A DNA stretch of 64,000 bases from Nemertoderma westbladi (GCA_032718475.1 JAUCBJ010006766.1:62001-126000), one strand, 5' to 3'. Counted from the stretch's first letter, positions 24,701-39,700 are shown. Made by a program: numbers and translations. Notes: generated from the letters alone by a model not told the origin.

Positions 24701-27700
24701 ATGAATAGCAGAGAAATGTGAAATTTTTATTGAAAAACAAAACACTTTTTATCCCTTAGATAAGTCAGATATGCAGCGAGTCAATCTCGGTAATAATCTC
24801 ATACTCACTTGATATACTTTTCCATCGTCGCACATTTCCGGGCAGAAATCTGGTCGTCTCCACTTTATCTGAACTCCTTTGTTCTGGCATTCCTCGGCGT
24901 AAGCCGCAATGATTGTGCACGGACACTCGCAATCGCCACCTTTGTCGCAACTGGAAAAATTAACATGATATAGTCACAAAAAATAAAGAATCGATTATTT
25001 CTGGGTCTAAAAATTGTAATTCCAAACAAAAGTTGTTGATTATTATATGTTGCCATTATGAAATTTTATGATGATAAAATTAATGTAGAAGTAATTTTGA
25101 GCAAGAAATCTATTTCCACTTTGAGTGGAAATAAAATATGTTACAAGGTATAGGAAGGCTTGTCTAGTAGCGTATACAACTAAACAGTCAGAATCATATT
25201 ATTTAGTTTCAATTTGAACTGAAAGATTCCCGTCTGTTTATTTACTAAGAAGTACTTCACTAACCCACAAGAATCGTAGGTGCACCAATCATAAAAGGCC
25301 TGGGGGTTGACCAGGGAATGACACTGTTTGAACGTCTCCCCATCCATAATGGCGCACACAGACTTGGCCCACGGCTCTCTGTGCGGATTGGATGCACAAG
25401 GGTTGCCATGTTGATCAACGTAAAATTTGGAAAGAGGTGGGCAGCTGTCTCGGACCTAATAAAATAAAAGTATTCGTATTAGACAAAGAATTAACTACTA
25501 AACCGAAAGTGAATTTAATATAAAATAAAAAAAATAATTTACAAACAAATTATTTCAACGAGTACCAATAGATAATAATTAAAATTAATTAGTAAGGAGA
25601 TCTCCTCTCACAAATAAAAAGCAAAAAATAAATACAATGACAGGTACTTGACCTTCCATGATTCGCCGAATAATTCTGGTCTGGTCTCGATTGCGCCATC
25701 TCGTGACTCGAAGTCGTTGTCTGCATCACCGTCGTAGTGTCCACAAAGTCCACCGACTTTATTCTTAAAGGATGGTTCGAGTTTGATGTACACACGTGTT
25801 TCTGAAAACAAATTAATTGTAATATTACATTACGAATTGATACAAGTAACTCTATCAGTACTGATCAGTGACATCATTTCACCACACACGCAATTTTTTG
25901 TAATTTTTGTTTTATATGTAAGAACATCAACCATTAATGTTTGCAAAGAGATACTGAAATACAGTATTATTTTATTACTTTATTATTATCTATCTAGGAA
26001 TTCCTACACTAAATAAAATATACAAACACAACATTCCATATCATAGTGCGAATCGTAGGAAATTAACCCCGATTTAGTATTCCATGGTGTTAGCTTAATC
26101 ATTATGCCCTCATTACAAATGTCATAGCACACTGACGCGACTCGGCGCTGACGCGGATCACTAGTCTACAAATAATACTCACTTCCATCCCATAAGACAT
26201 TGATTCCGCGTCCTGACTTAACAAATGTGTAGATGCCAGCATTGTAGATTTCGATACCGGTAGCAAAGTATGGTAGAGATATCGGCGCGTTACTCAACTG
26301 AACTTCCTGGCCTCGCAATAAACTGATTTTTGTCTCTCCCAACTGAAATAAATAAACATCTCTGTGGATTAGTAACAGTTAATTAATATCATCTCTACTT
26401 GGTGAATTGCAGTCAGTAAGTAGGCCGAATAGTTTCTCTGTTTTGGTCTGACCATGACCTAGTAATGATATCTTTTAGTAGGTCATGGTCTGACAACAAA
26501 ATGATAATTATTGACGAGTTTTGTTGGGTTAAATTATCGCCTGGAAAAAAGCAAAGTGGGGTTGAATTTTATATAATCTTTGAACTGATGGTGATTAATT
26601 TTGATCTCTAAGATACGTACTTGTAGTAACACACTCACCTGTATAATGAGACTTTTTGTGCCCGTGACCTCGGTGGTACCACAATGTAGTACCGCACTCA
26701 CCTGTATAATGAGACTTTTTGTGCCCGTGACCTCGGTGGTACCACAATGTAGTACCGCACTCACCTGTATAATGAGACTTTTTGTGCCCGTGACCTCGGT
26801 GGTACAACAATGTAGTACCGCACTCACCTGTATAATGAGACTGTTTGTGCCCGTAACCTCGGTGGTACCACAATGTAGTACCGCACTCACCTGTATAATG
26901 AGACTTTTTGTGCCCGTAACCTCGGTGGTACCACAATGTAGTACCTCACTCACCTGTATAATGAGACTTTTTGTGCCCGTAACCTCGGTGGTACCACAAT
27001 GTAGTACCGCACTCACCTGTATAATGAGACTTTTTGCGCCCGTGACCTCGGTGGTACCACAATGTAGTACCGCACTCACCTGTATAATGAGACTTTTTGT
27101 GCCCGTAACCTCGGTGGTACCACAATGTAGTACCGCACTCACCTGTATAATGAGACTTTTTGCGCCCGTGACCTCAGTGGTACCACAATGTAGTACCGCA
27201 CTCACCTGTATAATGAGACTTTTTGTGCACGTGACCTCGGTGGTACCACAATGTAGTACCGCACTCACCTGTATAATGAGACTTTTTGTGCCCGTAACCT
27301 CGGTGGTACCACAATGTAGTACCGCACTCACCTGTATAATGAGACTTTTTGTGCACGTGACCTCGGTGGTACCACAATGTAGTACCGCACTCACCTGTAT
27401 AATGAGACTTTTTGTGCACGTGACCTCGGTGGTACCACAATGTGGTACCGCACTCACCTATATAATGATACTTTTTGCGCCCGTGACCTCGGTTGTACCA
27501 CAATGTAGTACCGCACTCACCTGTATAATGAGACTTTTTGTGCACGTGACCTCGGTGGTACCACAATGTGGTACCGCACTCACCTATATAATGATACTTT
27601 TTGCGCCCGTGACCTCGGTTGTACCACAATGTAGTACCGCACTCACCTGTATAATGAGACTTTTTGTGCACGTGACCTCGGTGGTACCACAATGTGGTAC

Positions 27701-30700
27701 CGCACTCACCTATATAATGATACTTTTTGCGCCCGTGACCTCGGTTGTACCACAATGTAGTACCGCACTCACCTGTATAATGAGACTTTTTGTGCCCGTA
27801 ACCTCGGTGGTACCACAATGTAGTACCGCACTCACCTGTATAATGAGACTTTTTGTGCCCGTGACCTCGGTGGTACCACAATGTAGTACCGCACTCACCT
27901 GTATAATGAGACTTTTTGTGCACGTGACCTCGGTGGTACCACAAGCGATGTTCTCCGCTTCCACACTAAAGCTCTCATCACTATTATCCTTTGATTTGAC
28001 TAAGTAGTAGCTACAGCCACCTTGGAATGTGTAGAACTTACCTGAAATATACAATAAATTAATAAATTAATAATTTGTTAGTATAAGGTAGATTGATTGC
28101 TGTTTGCACTTTGCACTTTTTTTGTTGCTTACTATTGATTGAGGCCTTTGATCTGCATCATTTGTATATATAAAGACTCACTCACCATCAAATGTTACGT
28201 AATGTGGATCACCCAAAGCCATACAAGTTGAATGACATTCGTTGTCTTGACACTGCCAATTCCTTCCCTGGCAGACGCAGGTGTTACAATCGATACGAAT
28301 TTCTTCGCCAGTTTCGAATTTTTCACCAGAATGGTAGCAAGGGCAGTTGTTCTGGTCAATACAGTGGTCGCCCTATTTAAACAAAAACAACTCAAAACTC
28401 ACTACCCACGCAAGAGGCAATTAGCTATAGGCAATTAACTATACAACCTGAACCTACAATTAGAATTAAGTTCTTGTTAATATTGATAAATTTATATACT
28501 AGCTAAAACCATCTAGCAGACTGTACCGGTGCAGACAACTACAAACGCTAAAAGTTGCTATAACTTTCGACTGTGTGGATAATTATTTTTAATATTAGGT
28601 CCAAACCTTTTATACTTTGATGATCTATTAATACTTATCAAACCGCCAATGTGAAAATTTTTTCAAGAATTTTAGAATAAAACTGGACTGGCTATAATGT
28701 TCTGAACATCTTTATTTCCACTCAGTGCAGTACACCAAAAACGACTAGTTTACACTTGAGTGTTTAAATTGATGACCTTTTAACCCCTATGACCCACACA
28801 CGCACATCGAACTATAAGGTAATCAATCTACTATAAGGCTTCCCTTTAGGTCTATCAGGTAAACAATGAATGTTAATGTCGACAGACAGTACCTCCAACA
28901 GCATCCCGTCTGGGCAAGTGCATCCTCCTAATATGGGAGTTTCACATCCTTCAGCTCCTTGCGGATACATACATGTTGCTACGCAACCACTGAACGCATC
29001 GTCATAAATCATGTTGTTAGGGCATTGAGCATCGCCGTCGCAACCGGATTCATCGCAACTCCATAGCCCCTCCAGACAGGTGCTAAAAAACGACAAAATG
29101 TACAGTGAGATAAAGCCTAAAATTATTGTGAGTTCGAGGGGCCTCTCCTACCACGTTGCGCGTCCCACACTGTATAGTGAGCTATATATGGACAACCATT
29201 ATTTTGTCTACACATACAGAACTACCTTCTAAACGCGGTAATTATTCGGTGTGAATTAACCCGATCCAAATGTATTTAAAACCTTATTCCTTATTCAGTA
29301 TAATCTAGCAGGTGATGCGCAGGATATCCCAAAACTTACCATGTGCTACATGCTTTATCCAAAATCTGCTCATTGAAATATTTTTGACCGTTGAACATGC
29401 AAGGACAGCGACTTTTGTCCACACAAATATCTTCTTGTTCATCTACAACCTGCAAAGTGCGAAATCAACGGATGGTTAACTGGTTAACGAATGTTTATAT
29501 AATGTCAAGTGATAGAGGTCTGTTAGTTTTATACTTTAAGCTGCAATTAAAAAGTATTATTTATTATTGTACTGTAATATTCGATTAACCACTTTTTCTC
29601 ACCTGGTCCCCACTGCAAACGCATCCGGCTAAGCAATGATTAGCACAGTAAGGGTCAGTGTTCGCTTTAGAAAGCGTGCCGCAGGTTAGTCCGCAAGGCT
29701 CGGAGCATTCTTTGAATGTTTGACTTGGTACGCTGCAGATAACAGCTGTAATAGATAGAATGAATGTCTCATTAAGGTACGCTGCAGGTAACAGCTGTAA
29801 TAAATATAATCAATGTTTCATTAAGGTACGCTGCAGGTAACAGCTGTAATAAATATAATCAATGTTTCATTAAGGTACGCTGCAGGTAACAGCTGTAATA
29901 AATATAATCAATGTTTCATTAAGGTACGCTGCAGGTAACAGCTGTAATAAATATAATCAATGTTTCATTAAGGTACGCTGCAGGTAACAGCTGTAATAAA
30001 TATAATCAATGTTTCATTAAGGTACGCTGCAGGTAACAGCTGTACTAAATAGAATGAATGTTTTATTAAGGTACGCTGCAGGTAACAGCTGTAATAAATA
30101 TAATCAATGTTTCATTAAGGTACGCTGCAGGTAACAGCTGTAATAAATATAATCAATGTTTCATTAAGGTACGCTGCAGGTAACAGCTGTACTAAATAGA
30201 ATGAATGTTTTATTAAGGTACGCTGCAGGTAACAGCTGTAATAAACATAATCAATGTTTCATTAAGGTACGCTGCAGGTAACAGCTGTACTAAATAGAAT
30301 GAATGTTTTATTAAGGTACGCTGCAGGTAACAGCTGTAATAAACATAATCAATGTTTCATTAAGGTACGCTGCAGGTAACAGCTGTACTAAATAGAATGA
30401 ATGTTTTATTAAGGTACGCTGCAGGTAACAGCTGTAATAAACATAATCAATGTTTCATTAAGGTACGCTGCAGGTAACAGCTGTAATAAATATAATCAAT
30501 GTTTCATTAAGGTACGCTGCAGGTAACAGCTGTAATAAATATAATCAATGTTTCATTAAGGTACGCTGCAGGTAACAGCTGTACTAAATAGAATGAATGT
30601 TTTATTAAGGTACGCTGCAGGTAACAGCTGTAATAAATATAATCAATGTTTCATTAAGGTACGCTGCAGGTAACAGCTGTAATAAATATAATCAATGTTT

Positions 30701-33700
30701 CATTAAGGTACGCTGCAGGTAACAGCTGTACTAAATAGAATGAATGTTTTATTAAGGTACGCTGCAGGTAACAGCTGTAATAAACATAATCAATGTTTCA
30801 TTAAGGTACGCTGCAGGTAACAGCTGTACTAAATAGAATGAATGTTTCATTAAGGTACGCTGCAGGTAACAGCTGTACTAAATAGAATGAATGTTTCATT
30901 AAGGTACGCTGCAGGTAACAGCTGTAATAAATATAATCAATGTTTCATTAAGGTACGCTGCAGGTAACAGCTGTAATAAATATAATGAATGTTTCATTAA
31001 GGTACGCTGCAGGTAACAGCTGTAATAAATAGAACGAATGTTTTATTAAGGTACGCTGCAGGTAACAGCTGTAATAAACATAATCAATGTTTCATTAAGG
31101 TACGCTGCAGGTAACAGCTGTACTAAATAGAATGAATGTTTCATTAAGGTACGCTGCAGGTAACAGCTGTACTAAATAGAATGAATGTTTTATTAAGGTA
31201 CGCTGCAGGTAACAGCTGTAATAAACATAATCAATGTTTCATTAAGGTACGCTGCAGGTAACAGCTGTACTAAATAGAATGAATGTTTCATTAAGGTACG
31301 CTGCAGGTAACAGCTGTACTAAATAGAATGAATGTTTTATTAAGGTACGCTGCAGGTAACAGCTGTAATAAACATAATCAATGTTTCATTAAGGTACGCT
31401 GCAGGTAACAGCTGTAATAAATATAATCAATGTTTCATTAAGGTACGCTGCAGGTAACAGCTGTACTAAATAGAATGAATGTTTCATTAAGGTACGCTGC
31501 AGGTAACAGCTGTACTAAATAGAATGAATGTTTCATTAAGGTACGCTGCAGGTAACAGCTGTACTAAATAGAATGAATGTTTTATTAAGGTACGCTGCAG
31601 GTAACAGCTGTAATAAACATAATCAATGTTTCATTAAGGTACGCTGCAGGTAACAGCTGTACTAAATAGAATGAATGTTTTATTAAGGTACGCTGCAGGT
31701 AACAGCTGTACTAAATAGATTGAATGTTTCATTAAGGTACGCTGCAGGTAACAGCTGTAATAAATATAATGAATGTTTCATTAAGGTACGCTGCAGGTAA
31801 CAGCTGTACTAAATAGAATGAATGTTTCATTAAGGTACGCTGCAGGTAACAGCTGTAATAAATAGAATGAATGTTTCATTAAGGTACGCTGCAGGTAACA
31901 GCTGTAAGAAATAGATTGAATGTTTCATTAAGGTACGCTGCAGGTAACAGCTGTAATAAATATAATGAATGTTTCATTAAGGTACGCTGCAGGTAACAGC
32001 TGTAATAAATAGATTGAATGTTTCATTAAGGTACGCTGCAGGTAACAGCTGTAATAAATAGATTGAAAGTTTCAACTCAACTTACCGCAATGTTCGGAGG
32101 TTGAGGGCAATTCTCTCCAATTGACTAGTATATCCCTCTTATTGCACTCGTGCGAGTAGGCCGACATTGCTGTGCAGTAAGACTGGGGGTTTCTGAAGAA
32201 GATAGAAATATAAAGTAACATTATTTACATTAAGTGCATTGTTGCACTGGATAAATAATACATTGCAATGATGCAGCGAAGCGACAGACATAAAAATATT
32301 CATTCGAGGATAAATTTCTGTCAATCGAACTCAATTTTACTAATTTTCACATCGATTTTCACATGGCATTTATCTTTTGATAAACAACATACAGTTGGGG
32401 AGAAAGGCACCTTTCAGAAACTTATAACAGTTGAACTATATAGAGGGTAACTACTCCTACATGAACGGATCACGACATCTACACTAATCTGATTTATTTT
32501 CTTTGATGACTTACACCAAACTTACTCATTTCCTTCAGCTGCACACAAACTTACCCATTTCCTTCCGCTGCACACAAACTTACCCATTTCCATCCGCTGC
32601 ATACAAACTTACCCATTTCCTTCAGCTGCACACAAACTTATCCATTTAGTTCCGCTGCACACAAACTTACTCATTTCCTTCCGCTGCACACAAACTTACC
32701 CATTTCTTTCCGCTGCACACAAACTTACCTATTTCCTTCCGCTGCACACAAACTTACCCATTTCCTTCCGCTGCACACAAACTTACCCATTTCCTTCCGC
32801 TGCACACAAACTTACCCATTTCCTTCCGCTGCACACAAACTTACCCATTTCCTTCAGCTGCACACAAACTTACCCATTTCGTTCCGCTGCACACAAACTT
32901 ACTCATTTCCTTCCGCTGCACACAAACTTACTCATTTCCTTCCGCTGCACACAAACTTACCCATTTCCTTCCGCTGCACACAAACTTACCTATTTCCTTC
33001 CGCTGCACACAAACTTACCCATTTCCTTCCGCTGCACACAAACTTACCCATTTCCTTCCGCTGCACACAAACTTACCCATTTCCTTCCGCTGCACACAAA
33101 CTCACCCATTTCCTTCAGCTGCACACAAACTTACCCATTTAGTTCCGCTGCACACAAACTTACTCATTTCCTTCCGCTGCACACAAACTTACCCATTTCT
33201 TTCCGCTGCACACAAACTTACCCATTTCCTTCCGCTGCACACAAACTTACCCATTTCCTTCCGCTGCACACAAACTTACCCATTTCCTTCAGCTGCACAC
33301 AAACTTACCCATTTCGTTCCGCTGCACACAAACTTACTCATTTCCTTCCGCTGCACACAAACTTACCCATTTCTTTCCGCTGCACACAAACTTACCCATT
33401 TCCTTCCGCTGCACACAAACTTACCCATTTCCTTCCGCTGCACACAAACTTACCCATTTCCTTCAGCTGCACACAAACTTACCCATTTCGTTCCGCTGCA
33501 CACAAACTTACTCATTTCCTTCCGCTGCACACAAACTTAACCATTTCCTTCAGCTGCACACAAACTTACCCATTTCGTTCCGCTGCACACAAACTTACTC
33601 ATTTCCTTCCGCTGCACACAAACTTACCCATTTCCTTCCGCTGCACACAAACTTACTCATTTCCTTCCGCTGCACACAAACTTACCCATTTCCTTCCGCT

Positions 33701-36700
33701 GCACACAACCTTACCCATTTCCTTCAGCTGCACACAAACTTACCCATTTCCTTCCGCTGCACACAAACTTACCCATTTCCTTCCGCTGCACACAAACTTA
33801 CCCATTTCCTTCCGCTGCACACAAACTTACCCATTTCCTTCAGCTGCACACAAACTTACCCATTAAGTTCCGCTGCACACAAACTTACCGATTTCTTCCG
33901 CTGCACACAAACTTACCCATTTCCTTCCGCTGCACACAAACTTACCCATTTCCTTCCGCTGCACACAAACTTACCCATTTCCTTCCGCTGCACACAAACT
34001 TACCCATTTCCTTCCGCTGCACACAAACTTACCCATTTCCTTCCGCTGCACACAAACTTACACATTTCCTTCCGCTGCACACAAACTTACCCATTTCCTT
34101 CAGCTGCACACAAACTTACCCATTTCCTTCCGCTGCGCACAAACTTACCCATTTCCTTCAGCTGCACACAAACTTACCCATTTAGTTCCGCTGCACACAA
34201 ACTTACCGATTTCCTTCCGCTGCACACAAACTTACCCATTTCCTTCCGCTGCACACAAACTTACCCATTTCCTTCCGCTGCACACAAACTTACCCATTTC
34301 CTTCCGCTGCACACAAACTTACCCATTTCCTTCCGCTGCACACAAACTTACCCATTTCCTTCCGCTGCACACAAACTTACACATTTCCTTCCGCTGCACA
34401 CAAACTTACCCATTTCCTTCAGCTGCACACAAACTTACCCATTTCCTTCCGCTGAACACAAATTTACCCATTTCCTTCCGCTGCACACAAACTTACCCAT
34501 TTCCTTCCGCTGCACACAAACTTACTCATTTCCTTCAGCTGCACACAAACTTACTCATTTCCTTCCGCTGCACACAAACTTACCCATTTCCTTCCGCTGC
34601 ACATAAACTTACCCATTTCCTTCCGCTGCACACAAACTTACACATTTCCTTCCGCTGCACACAAACTTACCCATTTCTTTCCGCTGCACACAAACTTACC
34701 CATTTCCTTCCGCTGCACACAAACTTACCCATTTCCTTCCGCTGCACACAAACTTACCCATTTCCTTCAGCTGCACACAAACTTACCCATTTCGTTCCGC
34801 TGCACACAAACTTACTCATTTCCTTCCGCTGCACACAAACTTACCCATTTCTTTCCGCTGCACACAAACTTACCCATTTCCTTCCGCTGCACACAAACTT
34901 ACCCATTTCCTTCCGCTGCACACAAACTTACCCATTTCCTTCCGCTGCACACAAACTTACACATTTCCTTCCGCTGCACACAAACTTACCCATTTCCTTC
35001 AGCTGCACACAAACTTACCCATTTCCTTCCGCTGAACACAAATTTACCCATTTCCTTCCGCTGCACACAAACTTACCCATTTCCTTCCGCTGCACACAAA
35101 CTTACTCATTTCCTTCAGCTGCACACAAACTTACTCATTTCCTTCCGCTACACACAAACGTACCCATTTCCTTCCGCTGCACATAAACTTACCCATTTCC
35201 TTCCGCTGCACACAAACTTACCCATTTCCTTCCGCTGCACACAAACTTACCCATTTCCTTCCGCTGCACACAAACTTACACATTTCCTTCCGCTGCACAC
35301 AAACTTACCCATTTCCTTCAGCTGCACACTAACTTACCCATTTCCTTCCGCTGAACACAAATTTACCCATTTCCTTCCGCTGCACACAAACTTACCCATT
35401 TCCTTCCGCTGCACACAAACTTACTCATTTCCTTCAGCTGCACACAAACTTACTCATTTCCTTCCGCTGCACACAAACCTACCAATTTCCTCCGCTGCAC
35501 ATAAACTTACCCATTTCCTTCCGCTGCACACAAACGTACCAATTTCCTTCAGCTGCACACAAACTTACCCATTTCCTTCCGCTGCACACAAACTTACCCA
35601 TTTCCTTCCGCTGCACACAAACTTACTCATTTCCTTCAGCTGCACACAAACTTACTCATTTCCTTCCGCTGCACACAAACTTACCCATTTCCTTCCGCTG
35701 CACATATACTTACCCATTTCCTTCCGCTGCACACAAACGTACCAATTTCCTTCAGCTGCACACTAACTTACCCATTTCCTTCCGCTGAACACAAATTTAC
35801 CCATTTCCTTCCGCTGCACACAAACTTACCCATTTCCTTCCGCTGCACACAAACTTACTCATTTCCTTCAGCTGCACACAAACTTACTCATTTCCTTCCG
35901 CTGCACACAAACTTACCCATTTCCTTCCGCTGCACATAAACTTACCCATTTCCTTCCGCTGCACACAAACGTACCAATTTCCTTCAGCTGCACACAAACT
36001 TACCCATTTCCTTCCGCTGCACACAAACTTACCCATTTCCTTCCGCTGCACACAAACTTACCCATTTCCTTCCGCTGCACACAAACTTACCAATTTCCTT
36101 CCGCTGCACACAAACTTACACATTTCCTTCCGCTGCACACAAACTTACCCATTTCCTTCAGCTGCACACAAACTTACCCATTTCCTTCCGCTGAACACAA
36201 ATTTACCCATTTCCTTCCGCTGCACACAAACTTACCCATTTCCTTCCGCTGCACACAAACTTACTCATTTCCTTCAGCTGCACACAAACTTACTCATTTC
36301 CTTCCGCTGCACACAAACTTACCCATTTCCTTCCGTTGCACACAAACTTACCCAATTCCTTCCGCTGCACACAAACTTACCCATTTCCTTCAGCTGCACA
36401 CAAACTTACCCATTTCCTTCCGTTGCACACAAACTTACCCATTTCCTTCCGTTGCACACATGTCCCACAAACAATTCTTGTAAAAGGGTTCCACATCCAC
36501 AGCCTCGTGGCAGCTACTGAATGGTTCCCCGTTAAGAATTTCGCAATATTCTTTGGCAGCGTCTTTTTTCTGATTTAAAAAATAAATAAAGTAACAATAA
36601 TAATATATTGGTAAGATTAGATAAAGATTGAGATGAGTCCTTTAAAGTTTCAAGTAAGATAGAACATAGGAATATGAAAGTTAGAAGCATTGACTGCTTA

Positions 36701-39700
36701 CGTGTAAACGTCTCTATGGGCTACAAAGTGATATCTTTTATTTTAATGTTAAATATTTAAACTTGAAAGCTCATGTGACCATGTATCCGTAACATAAATA
36801 GATAATAATAAATATTGTTAGATATTATCTATACCTGTGAATTAGTACTGCAGCTGTCGGAGTTGGAGGGCGTGAAGGCGTCATTACAACTGGATACAGC
36901 CAACCACGATGTTGCGAAGGTATCGACAATGGTCTCTGTGTCACCGTTGCTGGTAGTGAAGTCGTTCTTCACATTGTAATCGTAGGTTCCACATAATCCA
37001 GTTACCTACAACAAAAATAATTTTGTTAATTTTTAATGTCTTTTCCAAAATAAAATATAGGGCCAATACTATACTATATTATATACTAATATATAATTTT
37101 AACAACACTTAGTGTTTTAGTCATTATACAATTAATTAAGGTGTAAAGGAAACTTTTAAATTAGTTGGTTTACATAATTTACTTTACAAATAAACCCACC
37201 CACCACTAAAATAATATTCGTACCAAATAATTTTACCATAAAGCCTGTATTATTTAATCCTTTCGCAAATAAAGTAAAACACTTTACATGCATAATAAAA
37301 ACCACGCCACCAAAGTTAACTTTAAGATACCAAATAATTATTTCCAACAAAATATGTAACGAAAATTATGTAAACGTGCTGTTATGCTACAACTCTTACA
37401 CCATATAAGTTGAGTAATTCAGAAACAATTTTTATAGAACTTTAACATTTTCCCCTACCTTGTCGTTATGATCTTGTCCGAGAGTAATGTAGATTCGGTT
37501 AACTTTATCGTAGAGAAGGCTGATGCCGGGAGCCCGGACATGGAAGAAGGTAGAGGAGGCTGATCGGACAGTCACCTCACCTTCCGTGAATGGGAAAGCA
37601 GTCACATCGCTACCACCTGTAAACCGAGATTTAAATAAAATAAATAGGCCTAACTCTTGTCTTTTTATTACTGTAAGTTTTGATATTTAAGTCTGTAAAA
37701 ACAATCGAATTTTAGTTGTATTACCAGTAATCACTTTGGGCATGGTTATCTCACGTGCATAGAGTTTGGTAGGCTACTAACCAATATTTACAACCGATCC
37801 TCGCAGTACGACACTAGTAGTGTTATACTGTAGAACAACAGCTTTGAGGCAGTTCGTTCGCATGTCACCTTCACAGTCGTACGACTGAATGCGTATCTCT
37901 AAGATATCATCCTCATGCTACAAATTGTAAAAAGAGTTCGTTAAAATCAATTTTATATCGAAACAATTATGTTGTACCATTGGTATGGCCCATGTGAAGT
38001 ATACCAGACTTTCTGCCGTTATTTTTCACTTTGCAGTTACCCCCATGTGAAGAATACCAGGTTTTCACCAAAACCACAGGTTACAGAAGGGCTGAATCTA
38101 ACCAAAACAATAAACAAATTAGTATATGTACAGGTTATAAGACAGAAATAAGCGATATAAAACATTTAATAAAGATAAATTAAAAAAAAATAAAAAATCT
38201 TCATATATAAAATTCCAATAAAAATTCGACCGAAAAGTTAAATCCTGGTATTCTTCACATGGGCGATTGGTCTCGCTATTTATGAATGCGTATCTCTAAG
38301 ATATCATCCTCATGCTACAAATTGTAAAAAGAGTTCGTTAAAATCAATTTTATATCGAAACAATTATGTTGTACCATTGGTATCGCTATTTATACACACA
38401 GTATGTAAACAAGGTCAATAATAAACTGTTAGTTTAAAAATAACTACCTCCATTAAACATTATAAAACTAACTTTGACTTACTGTACGCATTATCTTCAA
38501 GAACTATGTGAATTGCATAAACTTGTAAGTGTCTGATGAAAAGAAACAATTTAATTATTTATAATAAACAATGAAATGCTATCTTTGTTTATTAAATTTG
38601 AACGATATACATGCACAGCGCCTTTCGACTTTTGAATTTTGGCGATATTTTTCAATTCAATGACGTTTCAAAAGATTAAGGAGTCTTATAGGTTTTAGCT
38701 TAGGGATAACTAGTTTACAGCTTTAATCGCGTGTAATTTCTTAAAAGATTTACTAAATCTTTATAACTTACTGTTGCTAATACATATTCGCAAGTACCAA
38801 AGAAGTTGTAGAAGATACCGTCAAATGTAGCGAAATGTCCGTGTCCCAGAACACCACAGGTCGAATCGCACTTGTGTTGGGAGCACTGCCATTTAGCCCC
38901 CATACAGGTGCTGCAAAAGTAATACGATGTTTAAGTGATTGACGGGACATAAAGAGTAACAAATATGAGTATTACATATTGCATCCATATAAATAGACAT
39001 ACAAAGGCTAACTGTAACACCAGTAAGGAAGTAAAGCCCGCACCAATGTGTTATATAGGCCCGTTTCCGCGCTGCCGTTTTATGCACGATTTTCTGCCAT
39101 TTTTTAAACATTTTTTTCAAGATTTTTTTGACTCTTAAAGTCCTTGTACCCATCATGCATTAAGTAACACGTACCATGTGTTGCATCCTTGGCTTATTTT
39201 ATCGCCTTTCGTGAATTCTTCGTCCCTATAACGACAGGGACAATCGGCTCTCTCGACACAGAGACCGGTAGTGGGGTTCAGATACATGCCTTCAGCACAG
39301 AAGCAACCCGGTACAGTTTCGTCCAGACAGGAGCGTGGCAGCTCGGTATCGACGTAGGCGCAGGTCTTGTGGCAACGAGGACCGTAATCTGTGTATTCCA
39401 TTAGATCGCTTTCGCATCTCTTCTCTGCGTGAAATAAAATTAACATTTAATCATAGGAAATAAGGTATAAAATATACCTTATTAAAATAAATATCAACAG
39501 CATCAAAAAATTACCTAATCTCAAATGTCGATATATTTTTTTCATTAACGTCACCTCCCAGATTTTACATCTATAAAACGGTAATTGTTAAAATGCGATT
39601 CCACTTCCACATGTCCCGAACAAGGAAATCGCGATAGGGCAATACGTTTTATCACATTTTCTTTTAAAACCAGTGAATTGAGACGAATAAAGTAGGAAGA

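Noticed and set aside
26601-28007. 468-codon plus-strand frame
   Set aside because: Shadow of the 63-bp array on the strand opposite the VWD3 exon. No independent coding signal.
29746-36438. CRISPR-like regularly spaced repeats
   Set aside because: The units are directly abutting satellites without unique spacers, in a eukaryotic intron.
36336-36578. 80-codon plus-strand frame
   Set aside because: Antisense of exon 14 and its 29-bp repeats.
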